Assembly: GCA_944323755.1 (NCBI GenBank)
Contig: CALUTR010000003.1
Span: 186,001 to 250,000, forward strand
DNA length: 64,000 nucleotides
Reading direction: 5' to 3'
Origin: an uncultured Helicobacteraceae bacterium
GTDB lineage: Bacteria > Campylobacterota > Campylobacteria > Campylobacterales > Helicobacteraceae
Both the position numbers and the translations under genes were made by a program. Below are positions 54,677 through 64,000 of this stretch, one piece after another. The first letter of the stretch is position 1. Each line of letters begins with the position of its first letter. The notes below the pieces were generated by a model, which saw only the letters and a list, made by a program, of their open reading frames with translations, had not been told where the DNA came from and ran no database searches.

Positions 54677-57493
54677 TTAATCCTTCTTTCCTAGTTCTGC
54701 GGCTAAAAATTGTGCAGTGTAGCTTTTTGACTTTTTTGCATTCTTGATTAATTCTTCTGGTGTTCCACAATCAACGATTTTACCACCTTTGCTTCCACCT
54801 TCTGGACCAATATCTATAATGTAATCAGCATTTTTGATCACATCAAGATTATGCTCTATTACCACTATGCTATTTCCAAGACTAGTTAAGTGATGCAGCA
54901 CTTTCATTAATTTATTAATATCCTCAAAATGTAATCCTGTGGTTGGCTCATCTAGTATATAGAGCGTTCTTCCTGTATCTTTTTTACATAATTCTTTTGC
55001 TATCTTTATTCTTTGTGCTTCACCGCCACTTAGTGAAAGTGCATTTTGTCCTAGTTTGATATATCCAAGTCCTATTTCTTGAAGTGTTTTTAATTTTTGA
55101 GCAATTTTTGGAATCTTTGAGAAAAAATCTAGTGCTTCATCTACACTTAGATTTAATACATCTGATATATTTTTCCCATTGTATTTTATTTCTAATGTTT
55201 GTTCATTATATTTCTTTCCTTGACATACATCACATTTCACAAGTATATCAGGCAAGAAATGCATCTCAATCTTTATTTCACCCTCACCAAAGCAGCGCTC
55301 ACATCTACCGCCCTTGACATTAAAGCTAAATCGCCCAATACTATATCCTCGTATTTTTGCTTCTTTTGTTTGTGCAAACAAATCTCTAATATCATCCATC
55401 ACGCCTGTGTATGTTGCTGGATTACTTCGTGGTGTCCTTCCAATAGGGCTTTGATCTAAATATATTACTTTATCTAACTCCTCAAGCCCTTCTATTGTTA
55501 CATTATCTACTTTATTTATTTTTTTTGCATTATTTAAAATCTCCTTTGCATTTGGTAGAAGTGTTTGAAGTACGATTGAGCTTTTTCCACTTCCGCTAAC
55601 ACCACTAAAACATACGAAATTAAATAACGGAATCTTTACATCTAAATTTTTTATATTATTAATATTGATATTTTTGATTGTTAGCCATTTTTCTTGTTTC
55701 CGTCTATAAAAATATTCAATTTTTTTCTCTCCGCTTATGTATTGTGCTGTAAGTGTTTTTGCTTTTATCATATCTTTTAGATTTCCGCTAAATATCACAT
55801 TGCCACCATTTTTACCAGCACCAGGTCCTATATCTATGATGTAATCAGCTTTTTTTATGGTTTCTTTATCATGTTCCACGACAACTAGTGTATTTCCTTT
55901 TTGCTGCAAGCTTTGCAATGTTTTTATAAGTTTTAGTGTGTCTCTTTCGTGTAGTCCTATGCTTGGTTCATCAAGCACATATAGTACTCCTGTCAATCCG
56001 CTTCCAATCTGGCTTGCTATCCTTATTCTTTGATTTTCGCCACCACTTATTGTTCTGCTATCTCTGCCAAGGGTTAAATATCCAAGTCCTACATCATATA
56101 AAAAATATAATCTTTCTTTTATCTCTTTTAAAATACTTTTTGCGATGAATTTTTGCTGTTCTGTTAGATATGTAAAGTTTTCATCATTATTAAAGATTTC
56201 ATATACATCTTCAATTGGCATATTTATAATTTCACCAATTCCATAATTTGCTACCTTTACACTTAGTGCTTCTGCTTTTAATCTATTTCCATTGCAAGTG
56301 TCACATATTTTTTCGCTCATATAGTCATTTAAACCATCTCTTTCATCTTTGAACATATCATATGCAATTTTTAATACACCTTCCCAAGTACGGACAATGG
56401 AGCTATTTTTCCATTGTATTTTGAATTCTTGTGTGCTGCCATAGAGGATTTGTTTTTGTTGATCTTGACTTAGATTCTCATAACATTCATTTATATCTAT
56501 ATTTACGCTATTTGCAAATCCTTTAAATAGCTCACTATAATACCCTTTATTGAATCCATATATAACCTTTATCCCGCCTTTGCATAGTGGTAGATGTGGA
56601 TCTATAATTTTCTTTGTATCAATTCTGTAATTCACCCCAAGTCCATTACAGCTTTGACATGCACCTTTTGGCGAATTAAATGAAAAACTAAGTGGCTCAA
56701 GCTCTTCAAAGCTTACTTTGCAGTTAAAACACGCGAAGTGCTCACTATAGTGTATAGGATTTTTCTCATCATTTCTTAGTATTTCAACTTCGCCATAAGA
56801 TTCTTTTAGTGCCTTTTCTAGGGCGTGGGCGATCCTTGCTTTATTCTCTTCATTGATTGTAACTCTATCTACTACAATTTTTAATGTGTGCTTTTTGTTT
56901 TTTGCTAAATCAATTTGTTCATCAAGCCTACTAAGCACTCCATCAATCATGACTCTAAGATAGCCTTTTTGCCTAAGAGATTCTAAAACATCGCTAAAAG
57001 TTCCCTTTTTTTCTTTGAAAATTGGAGCAAGAATAGAGATTTTTGTGCCTTCTTGTAGTGATAATACTTGATTAATTATATCGCTACTGCTCATATGCGA
57101 TATTGGTTTATCACATTTATGGCAGTGTTGCACTCCAACTCTTGTATATAGCAATCTAAGATAGTCGTATATTTCTGTTATGGTGCCAACTGTGGATCGT
57201 GGATTTTTTGAAGTTGTTTTTTGATCTATTGCAATAGCAGGTGTTAAGCCTTCTATCTTTTCTACATCTGGTTTGCCAACTTTGTCTAAGAATTGCCTTG
57301 CATAGCTTGATAAGGATTCTAGATATCTTCTTTGCCCTTCAGCATATAATGTATCAAATGCAAGTGTGCTTTTTCCACTACCGCTTAATCCAGTAAATAC
57401 TACTAGTTTATTTTTAGGAATTTCAAGATTAATGTTCTTTAAATTATTTTCTTTTGCTCCGATTATTTTGATGTTTTCCAATGTATTCTCCAT
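54677..57493 (-). CDS. uvrA: Excinuclease ABC subunit UvrA
   Basis: UvrA recognises DNA lesions in nucleotide excision repair. The 938-residue protein has two ABC ATPase modules: Walker [24 protein letters not shown] near 33 with YARQFL, and GVSGSGKSSIV near 632. Zinc fingers are visible (CHKCDKP, CFNCKVSF, CQSCNGLG, CDTCNGN and CERCFGEG ... CDVCQGKKY). Signature sequences TISGGENQRIRIASQIG and ALSLSGGEAQRIK and the LYILDEPTTGLH Walker B are present. Convergent with pflA with only seven bases between stops. Confidence 0.98.
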   Translation of the reverse strand: MENTLENIKIIGAKENNLKNINLEIPKNKLVVFTGLSGSGKSTLAFDTLYAEGQRRYLESLSSYARQFLDKVGKPDVEKIEGLTPAIAIDQKTTSKNPRSTVGTITEIYDYLRLLYTRVGVQHCHKCDKPISHMSSSDIINQVLSLQEGTKISILAPIFKEKKGTFSDVLESLRQKGYLRVMIDGVLSRLDEQIDLAKNKKHTLKIVVDRVTINEENKARIAHALEKALKESYGEVEILRNDEKNPIHYSEHFACFNCKVSFEELEPLSFSFNSPKGACQSCNGLGVNYRIDTKKIIDPHLPLCKGGIKVIYGFNKGYYSELFKGFANSVNIDINECYENLSQDQQKQILYGSTQEFKIQWKNSSIVRTWEGVLKIAYDMFKDERDGLNDYMSEKICDTCNGNRLKAEALSVKVANYGIGEIINMPIEDVYEIFNNDENFTYLTEQQKFIAKSILKEIKERLYFLYDVGLGYLTLGRDSRTISGGENQRIRIASQIGSGLTGVLYVLDEPSIGLHERDTLKLIKTLQSLQQKGNTLVVVEHDKETIKKADYIIDIGPGAGKNGGNVIFSGNLKDMIKAKTLTAQYISGEKKIEYFYRRKQEKWLTIKNININNIKNLDVKIPLFNFVCFSGVSGSGKSSIVLQTLLPNAKEILNNAKKINKVDNVTIEGLEELDKVIYLDQSPIGRTPRSNPATYTGVMDDIRDLFAQTKEAKIRGYSIGRFSFNVKGGRCERCFGEGEIKIEMHFLPDILVKCDVCQGKKYNEQTLEIKYNGKNISDVLNLSVDEALDFFSKIPKIAQKLKTLQEIGLGYIKLGQNALSLSGGEAQRIKIAKELCKKDTGRTLYILDEPTTGLHFEDINKLMKVLHHLTSLGNSIVVIEHNLDVIKNADYIIDIGPEGGSKGGKIVDCGTPEELIKNAKKSKSYTAQFLAAELGKKD

Positions 57494-57527
57494 TGTTTAT
57501 TCGAGGTAAATAAGTTAAGAATTGTAT

Positions 57528-58271
57528 CTAACTTATGATGTTTTTTATCATTATAAAAAGCACTATTATATATAGTATTGTAACTGCGTTTTTATGGTGT
57601 TTATTTGAAATTTTTTTGTTTATTTGGATGCCTAAATAAACGCCAATGAGAGAAAAGATACCAACGATAGCTCCTTCTTTATAATTCACATAGTTATTTA
57701 TTGCGAGGCTTATAGTGCCAGATAATGATGAAAATATTACGAAAAATAGCGATATTGGCACGACTTGTTTTGTTGGTATCCCGATGTAGTACGCTATTGC
57801 CGGTACGATTATCAATCCACCACCAATACCAAGAGATATAGCAAAAATGCCCGTTGTAAATCCTATGCCAAATAATATAATGCCTTTGTATGTGTTATTT
57901 CTTGTATTTGTTTGCATATTGTTCTTTTTGATATTTTTTATCAATGAATAAATGCAAACCAAAATAAATATGATTTCTAAATATATAGGTTGCAGTGAAT
58001 TGACAATAAAGCCACTAAATGCAGCACCAACTAAACCACCCATTGCTACAAATTTTGCTATTTCAAAATTTAGTGTTTTTGCTTTTATATTTAGATAAGT
58101 TCCATATATTGATGAAAAAATCATTTGCATTGCAGAAATTCCAATTGCATTTTTGATATCAAAGCCAAAAAATATCATCGCAGGAACTATGAGCGTTCCA
58201 CCACCAATCCCAAAAACACCAGCTAAAATCCCAGCTAAAATCCCATAAAAAGCAAGTGTTATAATATCCAT
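57528..58271 (-). CDS. TauE/SafE (TSUP) family transporter
   Basis: This 247-residue membrane protein has two repeated halves, each opening with the family Gly-rich motif: GVFGIGGGTLIVPAMIFFGF (about 19) and ISLGIGGGLIIVPAIAYYIGIP (about 145). About eight helices are expected. Members export or import small sulfur- or carbon-containing anions; the substrate here is unknown. It lies upstream of uvrA on the same strand and diverges from the J-domain gene. Confidence 0.88.
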   Translation of the reverse strand: MDIITLAFYGILAGILAGVFGIGGGTLIVPAMIFFGFDIKNAIGISAMQMIFSSIYGTYLNIKAKTLNFEIAKFVAMGGLVGAAFSGFIVNSLQPIYLEIIFILVCIYSLIKNIKKNNMQTNTRNNTYKGIILFGIGFTTGIFAISLGIGGGLIIVPAIAYYIGIPTKQVVPISLFFVIFSSLSGTISLAINNYVNYKEGAIVGIFSLIGVYLGIQINKKISNKHHKNAVTILYIIVLFIMIKNIIS

Positions 58272-58383
58272 AATAAACCTTCAAATAGACAAAATCAAGA
58301 TGTTAATTCTATCTTAAAAATATTGTGGAATTTAAAATGCTTAGCCTCTTTGGTGTATTTTCATCTTAGAATCTCTATCAAAA

Positions 58384-59196
58384 ATGGAGCAAAAATTGAG
58401 AGTTGAAATATTTAGCAAATTTGTACAAATTAGTATTGAAAAGCAAAATGAAGTTTTGCCAAAAATCTTAAAATATGCTACTAAATATTTTCAGAATCAA
58501 TATCATCTATCAAGTTCTATTTTAATTTTAGATGATGGCGAAAGATTTAAAAAAGATTATTTGATTAATTGGGCTTATCATTTGGCTATGCAAGAGCATT
58601 CAATGGATCACAATATTGCTTTAGATTCTATTCTTGAGGTAAGCTATCTACCAATTCGTATAAAGATGATATCTCCTAATTCACTTCTTGAATGTGTAAA
58701 TGTATCTTTTAGAATGCTTGGAGCAAGTAGAGCAGTGTTGATATTAGATAGACCAAGTCATATTGCTAAGCGATATATTAGTGCTATGCTTTCACAAATT
58801 ATTGTAAGCAGTGATTTAACTCATATTTATTTAGATTCTAGTAAAGCAGATTTTTGGTATTTTTTAATGCAAATTATAGGCAATAAAATTATTCATAATG
58901 TAAGACTTGAATTTGACTATGATAGTTTTAAAATGAATGAATTTGGTAAAAAAAGTTTTAAATCTTCATATCTCACACAAGGTGAGATAAAGCTAAGAAA
59001 TGCCTATCTCACACTTGGTTGTAAAAATACAGATAGTTTTTTTGATATTAAATCTAGATTTTTTGAGCTTATAAAAGAATACCACCCAGATAAAGTATAT
59101 GGAAAAGAAGATGAGATTGTTAGATTGTATAATCTTAAGTTTATAGAGATTAAAGAAGCTTTTGATATTATAAAACTTAGCTTTGAAAATATATAA
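58384..59196 (+). CDS. Protein with a C-terminal J domain
   Basis: The last 65 or so residues of this 270-residue protein form a J domain (LRNAYLTLGC then ELIKEYHPDKV), with HPD at residues 234-236, the site that stimulates DnaK ATPase. The N-terminal 200 residues are not recognised; they contain ILILDDGERFKKDYL and AVLILDRPS but no convincing Walker motif. It is thus a J-domain protein with the domain at the C-terminus, so a dedicated DnaK co-chaperone is likely. It is followed by the HP1395-like gene and its neighbours. Confidence 0.7.
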   Translation: MEQKLRVEIFSKFVQISIEKQNEVLPKILKYATKYFQNQYHLSSSILILDDGERFKKDYLINWAYHLAMQEHSMDHNIALDSILEVSYLPIRIKMISPNSLLECVNVSFRMLGASRAVLILDRPSHIAKRYISAMLSQIIVSSDLTHIYLDSSKADFWYFLMQIIGNKIIHNVRLEFDYDSFKMNEFGKKSFKSSYLTQGEIKLRNAYLTLGCKNTDSFFDIKSRFFELIKEYHPDKVYGKEDEIVRLYNLKFIEIKEAFDIIKLSFENI

Positions 59197-59205
59197 TTAA
59201 TTTAG

Positions 59206-59211
59206 TATAAT
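59206..59211 (+). promoter_or_regulatory. -10 box of the HP1395-like gene
   Basis: TATAAT lies 30 bases before the ATG at 59241, just after the J-domain gene. AAGGAAA follows as ribosome site. Confidence 0.45.
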
Positions 59212-59240
59212 TTTTTTAATTTATTTTTAAGGAAAATACT

Positions 59241-59987
59241 ATGAGTATGATTCAAGCAATAAGAGATTCTATGCAAAATAACAATAGTAAAAAAACTTTT
59301 TTTGCACTTGGACTTGTCGTCGTTGTGATTGTTGTTTTGGCTTTTGTTACTTATTTCTTTTTTTATAATACAGATTCTCAAACATATGATGATATAGATT
59401 TCTCTACACCTCAAGTAACACAAGAAGCTCAAGTATCAACTCAAGTAAGTGATAGCGCAAATGCTGTAGCTCAAATTACAGAGATAAATCCAACAGATAA
59501 TATTGCTAATGCAAATACCGATGCGGTAAATGCAAATATAGAATCGCAAGCAATTAGCACTGATGCAAATGAGCCGAGTTTAAAATCTGTGATAGCACAA
59601 AATGATAGTGAGAGTGTCAATTCTGTCAGTCAGTTAAAATACGCAATCAAACCACTTGATAAGCATATATCATCTTGTGGTAATATGAAAAATGGTAAAT
59701 GGAATATGCCAGATTCTTGCAGTGATGATTTAATAAGTGCAATCAAAAAGCTAATAACATCAAACAATGAAGTTATTGCTATTGAGGTAAGTGGTATTGT
59801 TGATAATAATCCATATGCAGGACCAAGTGCGGAGCTAAAGCAAGAAGGTCTAGCATCATTTAGGGCTAGAGAGGCGATAGGTGTGATAACTAGAAATTTC
59901 TCAAGTATTGCAGTATTTGAAGGTTTAAGTATTCAAGCACCAAATAAAAGAGGATTCGAAGTAAAGGCATATTATTTACAAAAATAA
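59241..59987 (+). CDS. Membrane-anchored periplasmic protein (HP1395-like), function unknown
   Basis: The 248-residue protein has a cytoplasmic N-terminus (about 20 residues), one membrane helix (about 21-45) and a low-complexity Asn/Ala/Gln/Thr linker (about 50-125). A globular C-terminal domain follows (about 135-248). That domain contains IAIEVSGIVDNNPYAG followed by LASFRAREAIGVI, reminiscent of the OmpA/MotB-type peptidoglycan-binding fold (beta strand, then R-A-x-A helix). This resemblance is weak. Two Cys (SCGNMKNGKWNMPDSC) could form a disulfide. Position before nadK-recN matches HP1395 of H. pylori. Confidence 0.55.
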   Translation: MSMIQAIRDSMQNNNSKKTFFALGLVVVVIVVLAFVTYFFFYNTDSQTYDDIDFSTPQVTQEAQVSTQVSDSANAVAQITEINPTDNIANANTDAVNANIESQAISTDANEPSLKSVIAQNDSESVNSVSQLKYAIKPLDKHISSCGNMKNGKWNMPDSCSDDLISAIKKLITSNNEVIAIEVSGIVDNNPYAGPSAELKQEGLASFRAREAIGVITRNFSSIAVFEGLSIQAPNKRGFEVKAYYLQK

Positions 59988-60001
59988 TTCAATGAAGCTT
60001 T

Positions 60002-60850
60002 GTGGCAAATATGACTAAAGTAAGTAAAATTGGAATCTCTCTGCGTCCATCGACTCCACAATTGAGTGGTTTATATTTCCATTTAAAAGAAATTGCAGAG
60101 AATAATGATGTTGAAGTTAATATCGATAGCATAAGTGCGCAAATGATCGGCGTTTATGGTATTGATTTTAATAGTTTATGTAAATGGTGTGATATATTAG
60201 TTACACTTGGTGGTGATGGGACATTGATATCTACCGTTAGGCGCTCATTTTTTTATTCTAAGCCGATACTTGGTATTAATACCGGTAGGCTTGGGTTTCT
60301 AACTGCAATTAGTAAAGATGAAATAGAGAGTTTTATTATAAAGCTAAAAAATGGAGATTATATTACGCAGTCGCAGATTCTCCTTGAAGGTGAGTTAAAC
60401 GGTGATAAGAAATTATATTGTGCAAATGAATTTCTAATCTCTAAAAGAGATATATCAGGTATGATAAAAATTATTGCAAAGATTAATGGTAAGCATTTTA
60501 ATACATATTTTAGCGATGGTTTGATTATTGGCACACCTGCTGGATCTACTGCGCATAATGTATCTGCTGGTGGCTCTATTGTGTATCCATATAATAAGAA
60601 TATCTTGCTAACCCCGATTTGTCCGCATTCTTTGACGCAAAGACCGCTTGTTTTAAGTGATGAATTTACTTTGGATTTTGAGTTGCAAGATTCAAAAGGT
60701 AATATAGTAATTGATGGACAAGAGATATTGCCATTTAATGAAAATGATAGGTTGCGAGTGTTTGTATCTCCATATAGTGCAAGTTTAATCTATGATAGAG
60801 ATAGGGATTATTTTGGTATTTTAAGAGAAAAGTTTAATTGGGGTGTTTGA
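60002..60850 (+). CDS. nadK: NAD kinase
   Basis: NadK phosphorylates NAD to NADP. The 282-residue protein has the GGDGT motif (VTLGGDGTLIST, about 67), NTGRLGFL (about 92) and the TPAGSTAHNVSAGG segment (about 177), which form the active site. The start is GTG 60002, 15 bases after the previous stop. It is adjacent to recN (start at 60851), with no gap. Confidence 0.94.
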   Translation: MANMTKVSKIGISLRPSTPQLSGLYFHLKEIAENNDVEVNIDSISAQMIGVYGIDFNSLCKWCDILVTLGGDGTLISTVRRSFFYSKPILGINTGRLGFLTAISKDEIESFIIKLKNGDYITQSQILLEGELNGDKKLYCANEFLISKRDISGMIKIIAKINGKHFNTYFSDGLIIGTPAGSTAHNVSAGGSIVYPYNKNILLTPICPHSLTQRPLVLSDEFTLDFELQDSKGNIVIDGQEILPFNENDRLRVFVSPYSASLIYDRDRDYFGILREKFNWGV

Positions 60851-62371
60851 TTGGTGATTGAGCGTATTTTGATTAAAGATTCTGCTGCTTTTAAAGAGGT
60901 GGTGCTTTATCCACATAAAGGCTTTAATGTCATTAGTGGCGTAAGTGGTAGTGGAAAATCTGTGCTTATGGAAAGTATTCTTGCATTATTTGGTTTTAAA
61001 GATAGTAATGCATCTTTAGTTGAGTGTGAATTAAGCGGTATTAATTTAGAAGATTATGGGATTTTAAGTGATGAAGGTGTTACCTTAAGTGTGATAAAAA
61101 AAGATAAGATTAAATATTTTATAAACAATCAATCATCATCAAAAAAGCGAATTAAAGATATTTTTGGATCTCATTTGCATTATATACATTCAAATTCCAC
61201 TACAGAACTAGATAATGTTTTACACTTGTTTGATTTAATCATTTCAAAACAAGATTCTGCTTTTGCTAGCTTACTTGCGACATATGTGGAATCTTATCGT
61301 GATTTTGTTTGTTTTAGAAATGAGCTAAATAAGTTAAAAGATGATGAAAAAAGAATAAATGAGCTAAAAGAATTAATATCATTTGAAATTAACCAGATAG
61401 AATCAATAAACCCACAAATAGGCGAATATGAAAGACTTTTGGATTTAAAAAAAGATTTATCAAAAAAAGAAAAAATGCTAGAGAAAATCTCTATAGCAAA
61501 AGCAACAATTGATGGATTTAGTCAGCTTATTTCGGTTATGGAGAGCATACCAGATGCACCTGATTATAGTGATATTTTGAGAGAAATTGATTCAATTATA
61601 AATGATGAGGAAGATAGATTGCTTTCAATTGAGGTGAGTGATATTGAGAGTGTTTTAAATAGGATAGAGCTTTTAAGTAAGCTTGTGTATAAATATGGAT
61701 CTATTCAAGAAAGCCTAGAGCACTTAACTAAAAAGAAGCAAGAATTGGAATATTATGAAAACATTAGCTTTAATAGGCAGAATCTAGAATCTAAAATAGA
61801 AACAATTCTTACTATATTGCAAAATCAAGCAAAAGAGATGTCAGGCATTAGATCTAAGTATTTGGATTTTTTTATAGAGCGTGTGAATTACTATTGTGAG
61901 TGCTTGATGTTAAATAAGGCAAATATCACATTATATGAGAAAGAATTAGGTGATGATGGCTTAGATGTCTTAGAGATTAAACTAGGAGATTCTGCTATTT
62001 CTACGCTTAGTTCAGGCGAATTTAATAGATTGAAGTTGGCGCTACTTTGCATTAGTGTTGAATGTAGCAATAAAAATGGAATTATCATTCTTGATGAAAT
62101 CGACGCAAATTTAAGCGGTGGTGAGAGTGATGGCGTTGCTAAGGTGCTTTCTATATTATCAAAATCTTATCAAATATTTTCAATAAGCCATCAAGCGCAT
62201 ATGCCAAGCTTTGCAAATCATCATTATTTGGTTAAAAAAAGTGATGAAAAAAGTGAAGTAATACTGCTTGATAAAGAAGGCAGAATCTATGAAATAGCAA
62301 GAATGATAAGTGGAAAAACAATTACAAATGAAGCAATATTGTTTGCTAGAGAGAAACTTCAGCATATATAA
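60851..62371 (+). CDS. recN: DNA repair protein RecN
   Basis: RecN is an SMC-like ATPase in double-strand break repair. The 506-residue protein has Walker A GVSGSGKSVLMES (about 33), a central coiled-coil region (about 150-330), the signature LSSGEFNRLKLAL (about 380) and Walker B IIILDEIDANLSGG. It is somewhat shorter than E. coli RecN (about 550), which fits shortened coiled coils. Starts TTG 60851 (or GTG 60854) right after nadK. Its stop overlaps the next ATG (TAATG). Confidence 0.92.
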   Translation: MVIERILIKDSAAFKEVVLYPHKGFNVISGVSGSGKSVLMESILALFGFKDSNASLVECELSGINLEDYGILSDEGVTLSVIKKDKIKYFINNQSSSKKRIKDIFGSHLHYIHSNSTTELDNVLHLFDLIISKQDSAFASLLATYVESYRDFVCFRNELNKLKDDEKRINELKELISFEINQIESINPQIGEYERLLDLKKDLSKKEKMLEKISIAKATIDGFSQLISVMESIPDAPDYSDILREIDSIINDEEDRLLSIEVSDIESVLNRIELLSKLVYKYGSIQESLEHLTKKKQELEYYENISFNRQNLESKIETILTILQNQAKEMSGIRSKYLDFFIERVNYYCECLMLNKANITLYEKELGDDGLDVLEIKLGDSAISTLSSGEFNRLKLALLCISVECSNKNGIIILDEIDANLSGGESDGVAKVLSILSKSYQIFSISHQAHMPSFANHHYLVKKSDEKSEVILLDKEGRIYEIARMISGKTITNEAILFAREKLQHI

Positions 62372-63696
62372 TGAATTTATATATTTTAAAGCAAGTTGCC
62401 GAGCTATTTAAATCATATAAAAAAGTAAGCTATATTGGACGCATAGATGATAATCTAATCAAACTTCATCTTGATGATCAGATATTTTTTGTGAATTTAG
62501 AAAAGTCAAAAAGCTCAATTTTTTGTTTTGATGATATGCTTGTAGGAAGTAAGGAATACAAGGCGCCATTTGATTTTGCACTGCAGAAGTATTGTCTCAA
62601 AGCAAATATCGTTGATTGCAGTATCGATGGAAATAATAGAATCTTGCTTTTAAAATTACATAAAAAGCTTGATTATAAAGAGATATATTGCACTTTGCAA
62701 TTAGAATTTACAGGAAAATATACAAATGCAATTATTGTGGATTCTAATGATGTGATTTTGGAATCTATGCGAAAAATATCTCAAAATTCAAGAATTATAA
62801 AAAATGGAATTAAGCTTGTTAAGTTGCCACAGCAGGAAGATTTTATTATAAAAAAAATAGATTATGATGGTGATATTATTTCATATTTGTATGATTTATA
62901 TAAAAAAGCATTAGATGAGAATCTAAAATCATATAAAGCAACTATAATTTCATCATTACAGGTTAAAAGAGATAAATTGTGTGATTTGCTAGATAATCTA
63001 TCAAATAAATATAAGCTTTTAGAAAAGTCTAGATATTACTCTCATCTTGGCTACCTAATCCAAAATAATATGAACTTAGATTTTAATGCAGAATCTATAT
63101 TGTTGCGTGATTATGATGGAAATGTGATTAATTTAAATTTGTGTGATTTCAGCTCTCGGAGCGCCCCATCGCTTATTAATGAATGCTTTGCAAAGTCAAA
63201 AAAGTTAAATCTAAAATCAAAAAATATATCTATACAAGAGGAGAATTTAAAAGATAATATTAAGTTTTTAGATTCCAAGATCGAGTTTGTTTTGAATGCA
63301 AAAAATATCAATGATATTAAAATTATAAATCCAAAAAAACCAAAAAATCAAATTAGTGCTGATTTAAAGTCTCAATATGAAAGTTTTTTTGTAAGTGGGG
63401 TTAAAATCTCGGTTGGTAAAAATAAAAATGAAAATATAGCGTTATTAAGAGATGCAAAAGCAAATGATATATGGATGCATTTGCGAAACATACCATCATC
63501 GCATTTAATCATACATTGCTCAAAAAATAAAATAAGAGATGAAGTACTAAATAAAGCTTGTGAGATTTTGGTTGGTTTTTGTTCTATTAAGATTGGTAAT
63601 TTTGAAGTCGATTATACTAGGAGGAAGTTTGTCAAAATTAAGGAAGGCGCAAATGTCGTATATTCAAACTACTCTACAATAACTATAAAAAAATAA
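62371..63696 (+). CDS. NFACT family protein (RqcH-like ribosome quality control)
   Basis: This 441-residue protein belongs to the NFACT/RqcH/Tae2 family, often mislabelled fibronectin-binding protein. It has an N-terminal NFACT-N domain (MNLYILKQVAELFKSYKKV), a helical middle (about 175-300) and the C-terminal NFACT-R domain with DAKANDIWMHLRNIPSSHLIIH. In Firmicutes RqcH adds alanine tails to stalled nascent chains; whether this protein does so is an inference. It overlaps recN by one base, an order shared with H. pylori HP1392-HP1393. Confidence 0.85.
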   Translation: MNLYILKQVAELFKSYKKVSYIGRIDDNLIKLHLDDQIFFVNLEKSKSSIFCFDDMLVGSKEYKAPFDFALQKYCLKANIVDCSIDGNNRILLLKLHKKLDYKEIYCTLQLEFTGKYTNAIIVDSNDVILESMRKISQNSRIIKNGIKLVKLPQQEDFIIKKIDYDGDIISYLYDLYKKALDENLKSYKATIISSLQVKRDKLCDLLDNLSNKYKLLEKSRYYSHLGYLIQNNMNLDFNAESILLRDYDGNVINLNLCDFSSRSAPSLINECFAKSKKLNLKSKNISIQEENLKDNIKFLDSKIEFVLNAKNINDIKIINPKKPKNQISADLKSQYESFFVSGVKISVGKNKNENIALLRDAKANDIWMHLRNIPSSHLIIHCSKNKIRDEVLNKACEILVGFCSIKIGNFEVDYTRRKFVKIKEGANVVYSNYSTITIKK

Positions 63697-63713
63697 ACCA
63701 TAAAGGAGATATT

Positions 63714-64000
63714 ATGGCTATATCTCAAGTAGGAAGTATCACTTATATCAATCAAAATACGCAACTCAATGTGCAGTTTCAGGCAAATACGCAAAATCAA
63801 ATTAATCTGCAAAGTGCAATAAATATTGAGGAATTTGCTCAACAAATTGATGAAAATAAAGAAATACGAAAAACAGAAGGCATAGAAAAGCTTGATAAAG
63901 ATTCCAATAATTCAAATCAATCACAATATAAAAGTAATGAAGATGACAAAGAGCAGCAGTCTAGCCAAAGCACGAAAGAGAATGTTTATTCAAATGATTT
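63714..64000 (+). CDS. Unidentified protein, 5' part only
   Basis: The frame is open from ATG 63714, with a strong AAAGGAG site (63702-63708), to the window edge (95 codons). The visible sequence is rich in Gln, Asn, Ser, Lys and Glu, has no signal peptide or membrane helix, and begins MAISQVGSITYINQN. Such low-complexity N-termini occur in several small flagellar or unknown epsilonproteobacterial proteins, but I do not recognise this one. It lies 17 bases after the NFACT gene and may be in its operon. Confidence 0.6.
   Translation, partial: MAISQVGSITYINQNTQLNVQFQANTQNQINLQSAINIEEFAQQIDENKEIRKTEGIEKLDKDSNNSNQSQYKSNEDDKEQQSSQSTKENVYSND

Overview
The window is an AT-rich chromosomal segment of a Campylobacterota bacterium, most likely a Helicobacter-type (Helicobacteraceae) organism. 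The strongest marker is a single uninterrupted 2886-residue reading frame carrying RNA polymerase beta and beta' fused end to end, a known trait of Helicobacter and Wolinella. Several gene neighbourhoods also match H. pylori order as I remember it: fliQ-murB, the HP0268-like nuclease with miaB and a DUF374 acyltransferase, nuo followed by pflA, and HP1395-like/nadK/recN/NFACT. I see no rRNA genes, insertion sequences, prophage or CRISPR arrays. Apart from one decaying operon the segment is dense core genome.

Layout. 1-6670 (minus) is a formate dehydrogenase operon read from a multi-[4Fe-4S] protein through a TorD-like chaperone, a small Tat-signal protein and the selenocysteine-containing catalytic subunit FdhA (in-frame UGA at residue 184) to FdhB and a cytochrome b subunit cut by the window edge. 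6876-8408 (minus) holds a low-molecular-weight phosphatase, murB and fliQ. 8603-9625 encodes a di-haem cytochrome c peroxidase. 9806-29962 (plus) is the translation/transcription core: tRNA-Thr, -Tyr, -Gly, -Thr, tuf, rpmG, tRNA-Trp, secE, nusG, rplK, rplA, rplJ, rplL, rpoBC, rpsL, rpsG, fusA, then xth and polA. 29963-34255 (minus) carries three membrane/assembly proteins resembling a PilM/N/O set, a DUF374 acyltransferase, miaB and an HP0268-like nuclease. 34386-43153 has nusA, a DJ-1 protein, a phosphoesterase, a degenerate sensor kinase, a phosphate transporter, a ferritin and the parts of an amino-acid ABC importer.

43267-52295 is the most unusual region: the complex I (nuo) operon in an advanced state of decay. 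nuoB, nuoC, nuoG, nuoH and nuoN carry frameshifts and/or nonsense codons. A deletion joins the first half of nuoJ directly to the middle of nuoN, so the rest of nuoJ, nuoK, nuoL, nuoM and the start of nuoN are missing. nuoA, nuoD, the two small E/F-position genes and nuoI are still open. Everything around it is intact, including pflA immediately downstream, which has its own candidate promoter. The lineage has therefore apparently lost proton-pumping complex I, while the selenoprotein formate dehydrogenase in the same window looks complete as far as it is visible.

52342-64000 returns to ordinary genes: pflA, uvrA, a TauE/SafE-type transporter, a protein with a C-terminal J domain, an anchored periplasmic protein, nadK, recN, an NFACT (RqcH-like) protein and the start of an unidentified gene. 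Across the window the word AGATTCT/AGAATCT looks strongly over-represented in both orientations and in several reading frames.
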